This document shows, one piece after another, positions 27,555-36,228 of a DNA stretch of 64,000 bases (positions are counted from its first letter, which is position 1; the number at the start of each line of letters is the position of its first letter). This DNA comes from JAHDFB01 sp965658745 (GTDB lineage: Bacteria > Bacteroidota > Bacteroidia > Chitinophagales > Saprospiraceae). Where the stretch lies: assembly GCA_965658745.1 (NCBI GenBank), contig CBFHTK010000003.1, positions 310,001 to 374,000 of the forward strand. Direction: 5' to 3'. Under the pieces are notes generated by a model. That model worked only from the letters and a program-made list of their open reading frames with translations, ran no database searches and was not told the origin of the DNA. Both the position numbers and the translations under genes were made by a program.

Positions 27555-27791
27555 GATCCGTCAGCAGGAGAAGTCCGCTCGTATTTGATTTCTCTAAAAG
27601 ATCAGACCGTTCGAATAAGAGCAGCCAACAAATCACTTCATTTTGAACGTGATGAATTGATTTACACAGAGCTTTCTCGTAAGTACACACTTGACGAGAT
27701 AGAGGCTATGGGGAATGCAACTTCGCTCAAAGTTATTGGTCATGTAATGGATTCAAATCAATATTTCTCAGATAGCATTTTTGTTAAATAG
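27543..27791 (+). pseudogene. C-terminal fragment of L-histidine N-alpha-methyltransferase (EgtD-like)
   Basis: From about 27543 the frame reads NDPSAGEVRSYLISLKDQ, then ERDELIYTELSRKYTLDEIE and the terminal HVMDSNQYFSDSIFVK, which matches the last 80 residues of EgtD, the first enzyme of ergothioneine biosynthesis. The SAM-binding N-terminal 230-240 residues are absent. The frame upstream to 27438 is antisense to the glutamate synthase fragment and does not look like EgtD. The two fragments overlap by about 12 bases at the junction. egtB is not in the window. Confidence 0.75.
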
Positions 27792-27896
27792 TCTGTACTT
27801 CTGATACGAGTAATTTCTTTTGGAGCTCATCCAATAATCCCTATTCTGTGTACGTTAGTTAGCTAGTAACTATACTTATAAAAGTATCAATTAGCA

Positions 27897-28562
27897 ATGT
27901 GTAGATTTCTTTCGAACTCATTTTTTACAATTATTTTGGGCGTAAGCCTACATACACTACTTCTTTTTACGGCTTGCACTTCAGATCAGTTACAAACTAT
28001 CACTGTTGAAAATGCAGATGAAATAATCAGCTATTCAATAGATAAAGACAGTCTGATCCAAGGTCTTTACGTACAATTGAATAGAGAAGGTGATACGATA
28101 AGTGTAGCGCATTATAAAGACAATCAGCTTGAAGGAAAAAGAAATATCTATGCTGCTCAAGGATATGTAGAAATTGAACAGAACTACAAAGGAGGTCTCT
28201 TTCATGGACCTATCCTACATTTTTATCCCGATGGTACGCCTGAAACGAGTGGAAATTTCACTAATGGCCAACTTGATTCACTTTTCTACGTTTATTACCC
28301 TTCTGGTAAACTAAAAGAAAAAGTATCTATAAAAGATAATCTTGAAAATGGACCTTTCGAAGAATACTATGAAAATGGTAATATTCACTGGAAAGGTCAA
28401 TTTATTGACGGAGATAATGAAATAGGATTACTTGAAGAATTTGCAGAAGATGGCACACTCATCAAAAAAATGGACTGCGGTAAGTATAAAGGGGATTATA
28501 TTTGTCAAACCATATGGTCACTAGAAAAAGGTGATGTGGTTCCAAAACTGAAATATGATTAA
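27897..28562 (+). CDS. lipoprotein with YwqK/MORN_2 repeats
   Basis: A signal peptide ends in a lipobox LFTAC near residue 27, so the protein should be a lipoprotein. The mature part has about five short repeats of the MORN_2 or YwqK type, with the pattern Y-x-D/N-G-x-...-G-x-F/Y (for example FYPDGTPETSGNF, YYPSGKLKEKV, YYENGNIHWKGQF). YwqK was annotated as an antitoxin in Bacillus, but most Bacteroidota members are cell-surface proteins of unknown role. It overlaps porQ by 8 bases. Confidence 0.8.
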   Translation: MCRFLSNSFFTIILGVSLHTLLLFTACTSDQLQTITVENADEIISYSIDKDSLIQGLYVQLNREGDTISVAHYKDNQLEGKRNIYAAQGYVEIEQNYKGGLFHGPILHFYPDGTPETSGNFTNGQLDSLFYVYYPSGKLKEKVSIKDNLENGPFEEYYENGNIHWKGQFIDGDNEIGLLEEFAEDGTLIKKMDCGKYKGDYICQTIWSLEKGDVVPKLKYD

Positions 28563-29604
28563 AAAATATACATTATTTGCATTCATACTTCTTTGTCATT
28601 TCGGACTTGAAGCGCAGCAAGGAGGATCACAGGTGTTTAGTTTTCTCAACCTTTCACCAGCCGGCTATAGTCATAGTCTTGGAGGTATCATGATTTCCAA
28701 CGCAAGTAATGATATATCTACTGCGCTACAAAATCCAGCGACGCTCAATACGGAGACTCGTAATGCTGCTACATTTAATTACCAATTTCAAACAGCAGGG
28801 ATTGGATCAGGATCAGCTGCATATGGTAATCACTTCAAGAAAGCCAATATTGATTGGCATGCAGCAATACAATTTACCGACTACGGCAATTTCAGAGGAG
28901 CAGATGAGTGGGGAAATGAAACTGGTGAGTTTTCCGCAGGTGACTATGCATTTGTTTTTGGAGTAGCAAAACCATTGAATGAACAGTTCACCATTGGCGT
29001 TAATACCAAGTTCATATACTCGAGACTTGAAGACTATATTGCTACCGGTATTGGTATGGACATAGGTGGATACTACATGCTTCCGACACAAGAAGCATCT
29101 ATAGGAATCGTTGCAAAAAACATGGGTGGGGTTATACGTTCATATACAGGGGATGGAGGACTTCTGCCGTTTGATCTACAAGTAGGATTCACTAAAAAAC
29201 TTAAATACCTACCATTTCGCTATAATATTACTGCACATCATCTTTATAAGTGGGATGTCCGCTATTCCGATCCAAATTTAATAGCTACTTCTAATGCTTT
29301 TGGTGAAGTTGACGAACCTTCATTACTTGCTGTAACAGCTGATAATTTCTTTAGACATCTGATTTTCGGAGGTGAATTTCTTCTAGGTAAAAAAGAAAAT
29401 TTAAAGCTCCGATTTGCTTACAATCACATGCTACGAAGAGAGCTAGCTGTTCAGAATATCCGAAGTATTACTGGGTTCAGTGGAGGTGTCGAATTTAAGG
29501 TTAAAGGGTTTTTTATAGGGTATTCATTTGGATTACAACATATGCACGGGAGCTCAAAAATGTTGAGCATTTCAACTAATCTTGGTCAATTCAAGAAAAA
29601 ATAA
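28555..29604 (+). CDS. porQ: type IX secretion system protein PorQ
   Basis: After a signal peptide (ending LEAQ) the N-terminus reads GGSQVFSFLNLSPAGYSHSLGG, then NASNDISTALQNPATLN, the hallmark opening of PorQ, a PorV-family outer-membrane barrel of 14 strands. PorQ is thought to tether the PorZ attachment complex at the cell surface in type IX secretion. Length of 349 residues is usual. The start overlaps the upstream lipoprotein gene by 8 bases. It fits the presence of a cargo protein with a sorting domain elsewhere in the window. Confidence 0.9.
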   Translation: MIKKYTLFAFILLCHFGLEAQQGGSQVFSFLNLSPAGYSHSLGGIMISNASNDISTALQNPATLNTETRNAATFNYQFQTAGIGSGSAAYGNHFKKANIDWHAAIQFTDYGNFRGADEWGNETGEFSAGDYAFVFGVAKPLNEQFTIGVNTKFIYSRLEDYIATGIGMDIGGYYMLPTQEASIGIVAKNMGGVIRSYTGDGGLLPFDLQVGFTKKLKYLPFRYNITAHHLYKWDVRYSDPNLIATSNAFGEVDEPSLLAVTADNFFRHLIFGGEFLLGKKENLKLRFAYNHMLRRELAVQNIRSITGFSGGVEFKVKGFFIGYSFGLQHMHGSSKMLSISTNLGQFKKK

Positions 29605-29631
29605 GCTTGATCAAGATTATAAATGCTTGTT

Positions 29632-29665
29632 TTTGAACTGCAGATAATATATTCCTATATTTTTG
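29632..29665 (+). promoter_or_regulatory. Bacteroidota-type promoter for serC
   Basis: TTTG at 29632-29635 and TATTTTTG at 29658-29665 are separated by 22 bases and match the -33 and -7 elements. The site lies within the upstream open frame of serC and supports the later ATG at 29707. Confidence 0.6.
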
Positions 29666-29706
29666 CATATGAACTACCATCTCATTCAATAAACTTCTAC
29701 ATAAAA

Positions 29707-30777
29707 ATGAAAAAGTATAATTTTTTTGCTGGTCCTGCAATACTGCCTAAGTCTGTAATAATGAAAACAGCCGAATCGATAACAGATTTTGAAGGTATGG
29801 GTCTGTCAATAATGGAAATTTCGCATCGATCGAAGCAGTTTGTGGGTGTGATGGACAAAGCTATTTCCCTAGCTAAGGAATTGCTAAACGCTCCTGACAA
29901 TCACGAAGTTCTGTTTTTGACAGGTGGAGCATCAAGTCAATTCTATATGACAGCTATGAACTTGCTCGGGCAAAATCAAAAAGCTGCTTACATCAATACG
30001 GGATCATGGTCTACAAAAGCTATCAAGGAAGCACAGCATTTTGGCCAAGTTGATGAAATTGCATCTTCAAAAGATCAGAATTTCAATTATATCCCTAAAG
30101 ACTACAATATTGACCCAGAAGCAAAGTATCTGCATTATACTAGTAACAACACAATTTTCGGAACTCAATTTCAAAATGCTCCTGAAACAGATATTCCTCT
30201 AGTTGCAGATATGAGCTCCGACATTTTCAGCAGACCAATTGATGTGAAGCGACATGTGTTAATTTATGCGGGAGCGCAAAAAAATATGGGTCCAGCTGGT
30301 ACTACTTTCGTCATGGTTGATAAAAATGCATTGGGAAAAGTAAATCGACACATTCCTACTATGTTAGACTATCATACACACATCGCGAAGGGTTCAATGT
30401 TCAATACACCTCCTGTATTACCAATCTATGTAAGTATGTTGACTATGCAGTGGGTTAAAGATCACGGTGGTGTTACAGCTATGGAGAAAAAGAACACTGA
30501 GAAATCTGAGCTGCTGTACAGTGAAATTGACAGAAATGGTCTATTTGTTGGAAATGTGAGTGCTGAAGATCGTTCAAAGATGAATGTTTGTTTTTCTCTT
30601 CATAACACAGAGCTGGAGAAGGAATTTTTAGCGATCTCAAAAGAAGCTGGATGTGAGGGGTTACCTGGACACAGAAGTGTGGGTGGTTTTAGAGCTTCAA
30701 TATATAATGCAATGGATATTGAAGGAGTACAGGTGCTCGTTGAAGTAATGAAAGAATTTGAACGCACACATGGCTAA
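29707..30777 (+). CDS. serC: phosphoserine aminotransferase
   Basis: SerC makes 3-phosphoserine from 3-phosphohydroxypyruvate and glutamate and also acts in pyridoxal phosphate synthesis. The protein starts YNFFAGPAILPKSV, with the FLTGGASSQF loop for phosphate binding, and the PLP lysine is in YAGAQKNMGPAG. The C-terminal GLPGHRSVGGFRASIYNA motif is conserved. The longest frame begins at 29623, but the family start and the promoter favour the ATG at 29707, giving 356 residues. Its end overlaps the metallopeptidase gene by 8 bases. Confidence 0.95.
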   Translation: MKKYNFFAGPAILPKSVIMKTAESITDFEGMGLSIMEISHRSKQFVGVMDKAISLAKELLNAPDNHEVLFLTGGASSQFYMTAMNLLGQNQKAAYINTGSWSTKAIKEAQHFGQVDEIASSKDQNFNYIPKDYNIDPEAKYLHYTSNNTIFGTQFQNAPETDIPLVADMSSDIFSRPIDVKRHVLIYAGAQKNMGPAGTTFVMVDKNALGKVNRHIPTMLDYHTHIAKGSMFNTPPVLPIYVSMLTMQWVKDHGGVTAMEKKNTEKSELLYSEIDRNGLFVGNVSAEDRSKMNVCFSLHNTELEKEFLAISKEAGCEGLPGHRSVGGFRASIYNAMDIEGVQVLVEVMKEFERTHG

Positions 30778-31507
30778 ACATCTTGATACAGAGATAAAGG
30801 TTGATCAAGCCAAGATTCCTCTTCGGGTTTACATTGAACCTCGTAGGAATGTGAGAATCGCTGTCGGGAAAAAACATGTTATACTCAGAATGCCTCGCGG
30901 TCTCAAATCAAAAGAGGTTGATGACTATCTCGATTGGGCTGAAAAGTGGGTTACCAAACAATTTCGTACTACGGATACACTTAAAAATCGATTTGTACTC
31001 AAAGAATACAAAACAGGTGATACAATCACAGTGCAGGATGTAACCTACGAACTTTCCATTTCTGAAGAAGATCGAAAATCACATGCAGGTAAAATCATTG
31101 GCAATAGAATAATACTACAGTTAAGTAAAAACGATAAGGAGTTAAATACTCAAAGAGCGATTAAACGATTACTAAGCAGATTGGTATCACATTCCTTCCT
31201 ACCTGAAATTACAGCTCGGGTACACGAATTAAACAATCAGTTCTTTAAGAAGGAGATCAAATCCGTGAAATTAAAGTATAATACCAGTAATTGGGGTAGT
31301 TGTTCCTCCAAAGGCAATGTTAATCTATCCTCACGTTTACTTTTTGCTCCAAAAGATATAATTGACTATGTGATCATTCATGAGCTTGCACATTTAATCG
31401 AATTAAATCATTCAGCACGATTCTGGAGTCTAGTTCGCAATGCAATGCCAAATTACAAGCAAAAAGAAAAGTGGCTTAAGGTAAATGGTAGTAGTTGTGA
31501 TTTCTAA
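30770..31507 (+). CDS. YgjP-like metal-dependent hydrolase (DUF45)
   Basis: The zinc motif HELAHLIELNHS sits near residue 206, preceded by the family box NWGSCSSKGNVNLSSRL, which defines the YgjP/DUF45 group of gluzincin-like proteins. Members have been reported as UTP pyrophosphatase or peptidase-like; the activity is not certain. I start it at the ATG at 30770, which overlaps the serC stop and implies coupling, rather than at the TTG at 30758. The length of 245 residues is normal. Confidence 0.85.
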   Translation: MAKHLDTEIKVDQAKIPLRVYIEPRRNVRIAVGKKHVILRMPRGLKSKEVDDYLDWAEKWVTKQFRTTDTLKNRFVLKEYKTGDTITVQDVTYELSISEEDRKSHAGKIIGNRIILQLSKNDKELNTQRAIKRLLSRLVSHSFLPEITARVHELNNQFFKKEIKSVKLKYNTSNWGSCSSKGNVNLSSRLLFAPKDIIDYVIIHELAHLIELNHSARFWSLVRNAMPNYKQKEKWLKVNGSSCDF

Positions 31508-31580
31508 AGATCATTTAACTATCGAATTCCAAGACTTGTTTTTGTAAAAACAATATTTAGTAGTTTTACTAAAAAAGAAC

Positions 31581-32780
31581 GTGTACCCAAATCTTTCTTA
31601 CCTTTTCAACGACCTTTTTGGCACTCCTGCTGATAACTTCTTATCCATTTTTCAGACTTTTGGCCTGTTCTTGGTCCTTGCATTTATAGCAAGTGCTAAG
31701 ATATTTAAGATGGAATTAGTCCGAAAGCGGAAGCAAGGCCTTTTTGAACCCAATGAAAAAACCATTGAAAGCGGAAAGGGAGCAAGTCTGACAGAAATCA
31801 TAAGCAATAGTATTTTTGGCTTTTTTATTGGTCTTAAGGTTCCATTAATCTTGGCAGACCCTAGTAGTTTTTCAAAAGACGCGGCTGGAAATATTCTATC
31901 ATTCAAAGGAAGTTGGATAGGGGCCTTCTTAGGCTTAGCAATATTTCTCGGATATACAATATACCTTTCCGAAAAAGACAAAAAAGGAGGGATACGTACG
32001 GAAATCAAAAATATGTATCCAGAGCATTATCTTATGCCGATTACCTTAATGGCAGCATTTTTTGGAATTCTTGGCTCCAAGTTATTCAGTGTTTTAGAAA
32101 ACTGGGAGCAATTCGTTCAAGCGCCAATTAAGACTTTTATTTCGGGTAGTGGGTTGACGATTTATGGTGGTTTGATTGTTGCATTTGCAGGGGTATACGG
32201 ATATATCAAGTATTTAAAAATTAAGCCCATTCATATTATGGACGCCGTTGCACCTGCTCTCATTATTGGCTATGTAGTAGGCCGGATGGGGTGCCATTTT
32301 GCGGGAGACGGAGATTGGGGGATTGTAAATACATTACCAAAACCAAGTTGGTTTATCTTTCCGGATTGGGCATGGAGCTATGACTACCCTCATAATGTAG
32401 TGAATGATATTCGAGCTTCAACAGTTATTGAGAATTGTGGAGGAGTCACAGCTGTCGGCGGAGCAGATCCGCTTTATTGTACAAAATTAGCGTCACCTGT
32501 TTTTCCTACGCCATTGTATGAAATCTTTTTTGGTTTGATGATTTTTACAATTCTGTGGATACTACGAAAACAATTTAGAATTACGGGACTACTATTCTTC
32601 AGTTATGTGCTGCTCAACGGAGTAGAGAGGTTTTTAATCGAACAAATTCGAGTTAATGAAAAATATGATCTCCTTAATCTAGGATGGTCTCTGAGCCAAT
32701 GGATTGCTAGCCTCCTAATTATTATCGGTATAGCTGGTTTGATATTCCAATACAAAAGAGGTGAAAAATTACCAGCATAA
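31581..32780 (+). CDS. lgt: prolipoprotein diacylglyceryl transferase
   Basis: Lgt transfers diacylglycerol from phosphatidylglycerol to the lipobox cysteine of prelipoproteins. Seven to eight membrane segments are visible. The Lgt signature region is IGYVVGRMGCHFAGDGDWG, and the C-terminal LLNGVERFLIEQIRVN contains the conserved Glu and Arg. Residues 270-315 form a Cys-containing periplasmic insertion (ENCGG ... LYCTKLA) that makes the protein about 100 residues longer than E. coli Lgt, as in related Bacteroidota. The start is a GTG; no ATG lies near. Confidence 0.92.
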   Translation: MYPNLSYLFNDLFGTPADNFLSIFQTFGLFLVLAFIASAKIFKMELVRKRKQGLFEPNEKTIESGKGASLTEIISNSIFGFFIGLKVPLILADPSSFSKDAAGNILSFKGSWIGAFLGLAIFLGYTIYLSEKDKKGGIRTEIKNMYPEHYLMPITLMAAFFGILGSKLFSVLENWEQFVQAPIKTFISGSGLTIYGGLIVAFAGVYGYIKYLKIKPIHIMDAVAPALIIGYVVGRMGCHFAGDGDWGIVNTLPKPSWFIFPDWAWSYDYPHNVVNDIRASTVIENCGGVTAVGGADPLYCTKLASPVFPTPLYEIFFGLMIFTILWILRKQFRITGLLFFSYVLLNGVERFLIEQIRVNEKYDLLNLGWSLSQWIASLLIIIGIAGLIFQYKRGEKLPA

Positions 32781-32800
32781 AAGATACTAGAGATTGGTGC

Positions 32801-32847
32801 AAAAAAAATCAGGACCGGGAGGTCCTGACCATTTCGGATAACCGAAA
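32801..32847 (-). terminator. intrinsic terminator of the DUF4271-hemD operon
   Basis: Read on the minus strand, a small hairpin (TTTCGG/CCGAAA, 32832-32847) is followed by a strong one, TCAGGACC/GGTCCTGA with a 4-base loop (32809-32828), and then T8. Confidence 0.8.
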
Positions 32848-32912
32848 TTAAGGGTACTAAACAACTTTATCTTTAATCTTACAGTAAGTAGTAAGAATGT
32901 ATATACAATTAC

Positions 32913-33686
32913 TTAAACAAGCGTTTTCTTAATATAGTTCTCAAGAGCCATCGTCATTGATGGAGATTCTGGAGAAGGCGCTTTGATATTGATCGTTAAA
33001 CCTCTATCCTCTACAGCTTTACTTGTGCTTTTTCCAAAAACAGCTAAACGTGTTTCTTTCTGGTCAAAGTCGGGAAAATTCTCGTATAAAGAAGAAATTC
33101 CCAAAGGACTAAAAAACACTAAAATATCATAGGTAATATCGCTCAAATCACTTAAATCACTGGCTACTGTGCGGTACATCATTGAAACTTGGAAGTTATA
33201 ACCTCCTTCTTCTAAATACTTAACAACATCTTTAGAGCCTAAATTACTGCAAGGAAGTAAAAATGTTTCTTTTGCTCTATGCTTTTCCAAAGCTGTCTTT
33301 AAATCCGCAACTTTTCTTATACCAACAAAAACTTTACGTTTTCTGTAGACAATAAACTTTTGTAGGTAATTTGCAACGGCAGCAGATATACAAAAGTATT
33401 TTGTATCAGCACTCATCTTGATACGCATCTCGCCACACAATCTGAAAAAATGCTCAATCGAATTCTTACTTGTAAAAATGATAGCAGAAAACTCATCAGG
33501 TCTCAGCCTTGTTTTTCGAAATTCCTTTTCTAAAACAGGCTCAACGTGAATAAAAGGCCTCCAATCAATCTGTAAACCATACTTTTGTTCTAAGTTGTAA
33601 TATGGCGAACGCTCAGGTTTAGGCTGAGATACCAAGATTGTTTTAACCGGTTTATATTGAGCTATTTGCTTAGAACTTGCAGCCAT
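32913..33686 (-). CDS. hemD: uroporphyrinogen-III synthase
   Basis: HemD closes hydroxymethylbilane to uroporphyrinogen III in haem synthesis. The two-lobed fold is poorly conserved in sequence, but the strand and helix pattern fits: VKTILVSQPKPERSPYYNL, then SAIIFTSKNSIEHFFRL, then FLLPCSNLGSKDVVKYL, and VFFSPLGISSLYENFP with LAVFGKSTSKAVEDRGL. The adjacent DUF4271 gene is a typical neighbour of hemD in Bacteroidota. Length 257 is usual. Confidence 0.85.
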   Translation of the reverse strand: MAASSKQIAQYKPVKTILVSQPKPERSPYYNLEQKYGLQIDWRPFIHVEPVLEKEFRKTRLRPDEFSAIIFTSKNSIEHFFRLCGEMRIKMSADTKYFCISAAVANYLQKFIVYRKRKVFVGIRKVADLKTALEKHRAKETFLLPCSNLGSKDVVKYLEEGGYNFQVSMMYRTVASDLSDLSDITYDILVFFSPLGISSLYENFPDFDQKETRLAVFGKSTSKAVEDRGLTINIKAPSPESPSMTMALENYIKKTLV

Positions 33687-33742
33687 TCTTATCTCTTATT
33701 TAATGGTTAGAAAAGCACTTGTAGTGTCTACTCCAATGTTTC

Positions 33743-34807
33743 TTAATGAATTAAATTTCTCACATAACCTACGCAAATTAAGATAGGTACGATTTCGCAG
33801 GCACAAAGATACAACAAAAAATGAAAACTATCTCCTATGATAATTCTAATGGAATTGAGGAATCCTTGCAACCACTTTAGAATCCAAAGTAAGACTATTA
33901 TCATGATTCCCAAATACATAAAACGAGTAGTCATAGATTCTGGACCATATGCAATCAAAAGGTTAACTGGCAATATACTAAGACCTGCAATGGTATTGAT
34001 CATCATAATTATGAAGCTATACTGCAGTGCGTCTGGAAGTCTTTTCCTTAAATAGGAAATGAAGGTCAAACTAGCATGGCGAACTATCAATAATACAATG
34101 ACAAAAAGTAAAATGTACCAATAACTATAGTCTAAAATAGGTATTTCAAAATGGAAGCTTAAAAATCTAATGAAGACAGATATATTCAACACATAAATGA
34201 CCATCAGAAGTAAGAAAGGCAGAGAAAAGCCGTTTCGCTCATCCTTTAGAAATAACTTCATATAGTTCATATTCCTAAGCGACTTTTTAATCTCGGAAAG
34301 AATACTACGCTTACTAGTAAAAACAATCGATAAAAGCAGGCCTGAAATTAAGGCAATTACGAACGCTAGCGTGTTGCTCCCCTTCCTTGGAAGAGGAATG
34401 GTTGGCTTGCTGATTGTCTTGTCATTCATTCTCACCTGATCTTCTACGGGAATTAGTACTGAGGATGAGTCAATCTCTTTTTCATCTGTGTCTGCAGTTG
34501 ATAATTCGATAGAATCAAGTACTTCAATGCTAGTTTCTAACTCTATTAATTCAAACGGATTAGTAGAAGAATTCTCTACATCAGAAATAGCTCTTACCTC
34601 AGTATCTGCAGGTTCAGATTGTGAAGTGTTAGTTGCAGTCTCGGATGCTTCCAAATTACTAGAATAACCTTTAGTAATGGAGTCCTTGACCACCTTTGAA
34701 ACATTCTCATTAATAATACTATCTCGCAACTCAAAAGGATTAATTCCTTGCGCGCTTGCATTGAAAAAAACAAATGAAATCAATATGATAGATAGAAAAT
34801 GCTTCAC
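33743..34807 (-). CDS. DUF4271 membrane protein
   Basis: A signal peptide (ending NASAQ) is followed by a low-complexity acidic Ser/Thr/Glu-rich region to about residue 140, then one membrane segment (FVIALISGLLLSIVFT) and five more in the DUF4271 domain to the C-terminus. The domain is restricted to Bacteroidota and has no known function. It lies 56 bases upstream of hemD on the same strand, so the two are probably co-transcribed. Confidence 0.82.
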   Translation of the reverse strand: MKHFLSIILISFVFFNASAQGINPFELRDSIINENVSKVVKDSITKGYSSNLEASETATNTSQSEPADTEVRAISDVENSSTNPFELIELETSIEVLDSIELSTADTDEKEIDSSSVLIPVEDQVRMNDKTISKPTIPLPRKGSNTLAFVIALISGLLLSIVFTSKRSILSEIKKSLRNMNYMKLFLKDERNGFSLPFLLLMVIYVLNISVFIRFLSFHFEIPILDYSYWYILLFVIVLLIVRHASLTFISYLRKRLPDALQYSFIIMMINTIAGLSILPVNLLIAYGPESMTTRFMYLGIMIIVLLWILKWLQGFLNSIRIIIGDSFHFLLYLCACEIVPILICVGYVRNLIH

Positions 34808-34974
34808 ACTGCAAAAGTAAATAAAGTATTATTGATTAAAGTGGTTCAATGCTTCACATGAAGCAAGCTTGAATTAAATTATCAAAAAATTCTGTGTGGA
34901 TTTAGGGGGATCGAACAAATTGATCGTATTAATGTTAAGAAACCTAATTAATATTGGCTAAAAGAAGCGACTCT

Positions 34975-35676
34975 ATGAATAATATTTCGGAAAAATTGAA
35001 CGCCCTACAGGCATTTCCTACTTTGAAATCACTCACTGCTCAGGAATTTGAACTTATAGCTTCAAAAGCGATACATAATGTCTATGCGAAAGATGCTTTC
35101 ATATATAAAGAATCACAACAAGCAGGCGAGATGTACTTTCTAGTGAAGGGCAAAGTCAAGCTAGCAAGTAACACCGAATGTGGAAAAACATTAATTAAGG
35201 AAATCGTTCATGCAGATCAGCTTTTTGGTGAGAATATCTTCCAAGACCAAGCCATAAGAAGTGAGTATGCAATTACTACTGAAGGGGATACAGAATATTT
35301 AAAAGTTGACAAATCTGTAATATTAGAATTAGTCTATCGAAATCAGGCGTTCTCGGAAGACCTCATGAAATTAATTATGACTCGGATGAATAATCTAGAG
35401 CAAAGAATGAAGAATTTTATTTTCTTGAAGGCCAAAAGTAGAATTAGTGAATTCATCGGTAGAATGGGTGCTCAGAGAGGTATACGAATAGGTATTGATG
35501 AGTGGCTAATAAATCACGGATTGTCGCACAAAGAGATTGCTTACATGACTGATACTTCTCGCCAGACCGTAGCGCGGGTACTAAGTGAATTGAAGCAAGA
35601 TGACTTAATTCATTTTTCAGCTAGAAAGCCATCAAAGATCTTAATAAGAAATATTGCTGCCCTTCGAATGGCATAA
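34975..35676 (+). CDS. Crp/Fnr family transcriptional regulator
   Basis: An N-terminal cyclic-nucleotide-binding-like domain runs from about residue 15 to 130, with FLVKGKVKLA and the GE motif in LFGENIFQ. The C-terminal winged helix has the recognition helix within SHKEIAYMTDTSRQTVARVLSEL. No N-terminal Cys cluster is seen, so it is not an oxygen-sensing FNR. The phosphate-binding Arg of true cAMP receptors is not evident, so the ligand is unknown. I chose the ATG at 34975 over the TTG at 34954. A terminator follows. Confidence 0.88.
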   Translation: MNNISEKLNALQAFPTLKSLTAQEFELIASKAIHNVYAKDAFIYKESQQAGEMYFLVKGKVKLASNTECGKTLIKEIVHADQLFGENIFQDQAIRSEYAITTEGDTEYLKVDKSVILELVYRNQAFSEDLMKLIMTRMNNLEQRMKNFIFLKAKSRISEFIGRMGAQRGIRIGIDEWLINHGLSHKEIAYMTDTSRQTVARVLSELKQDDLIHFSARKPSKILIRNIAALRMA

Positions 35677-35732
35677 ACAGTCGTTTTCGTTGGGTTTTTG
35701 ACAGAAATACTAGTAGTTTCAATTACTGTAGA

Positions 35733-35766
35733 AAGAGATAATCTGAAAATGATTGTCTCTTTTTTA
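35733..35766 (+). terminator. intrinsic terminator after the Crp/Fnr gene
   Basis: AGAGATAATC and GATTGTCTCT pair (one G-U) around a short loop and run into a T7 tract. Confidence 0.65.
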
Positions 35767-36228
35767 TTATCCACGCATCACTTTAAGAAAGTTTTCAGTC
35801 ATTAATGTAAGGAGGATAAAAACACAGTCTTGTTTCTATAATCCTTCAAGTTTAAACAACTTGCTTGCAATAATTATAATTTAGTAGTTTATAGTTAGAA
35901 AGAGAGTGTGGATAGTGTCCATGCTCTCTACTTATTTTAGCCTGACTATAGATTGAGGTCAAGCCCAAAATACTTGTCGTTTAGAATATCCAAGCATTCA
36001 TTCAGATTATTATTTTCTATATTTATTTAGTTCATCGATATTTAGACAATTCCTTTTGGGCCTCAGCCCTTTCCTTTGTAAAGTGCACTGTGAAAAGCAA
36101 TATCAAGCAGCTAATCTGAGTTTTATACTCATCCAAGATCATTTCTTACTCTTCTAAAAGACCTATATAAGCCAAAACAGTACTTTTTCTAGCTCGGCTT
36201 GAGCAACATATACGATAAAACATTACGT
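35767..36228. other. gene-free AT-rich region upstream of the MORN-caspase gene
   Basis: About 460 bases without a convincing gene. It contains one imperfect hairpin at 35902-35927, GAGAGTGTGGA with TCCATGCTCTC, pairing with two G-U or A-C type positions, followed by an AT-rich run. An untranslated RNA or a long leader is possible but not shown. Confidence 0.35.
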
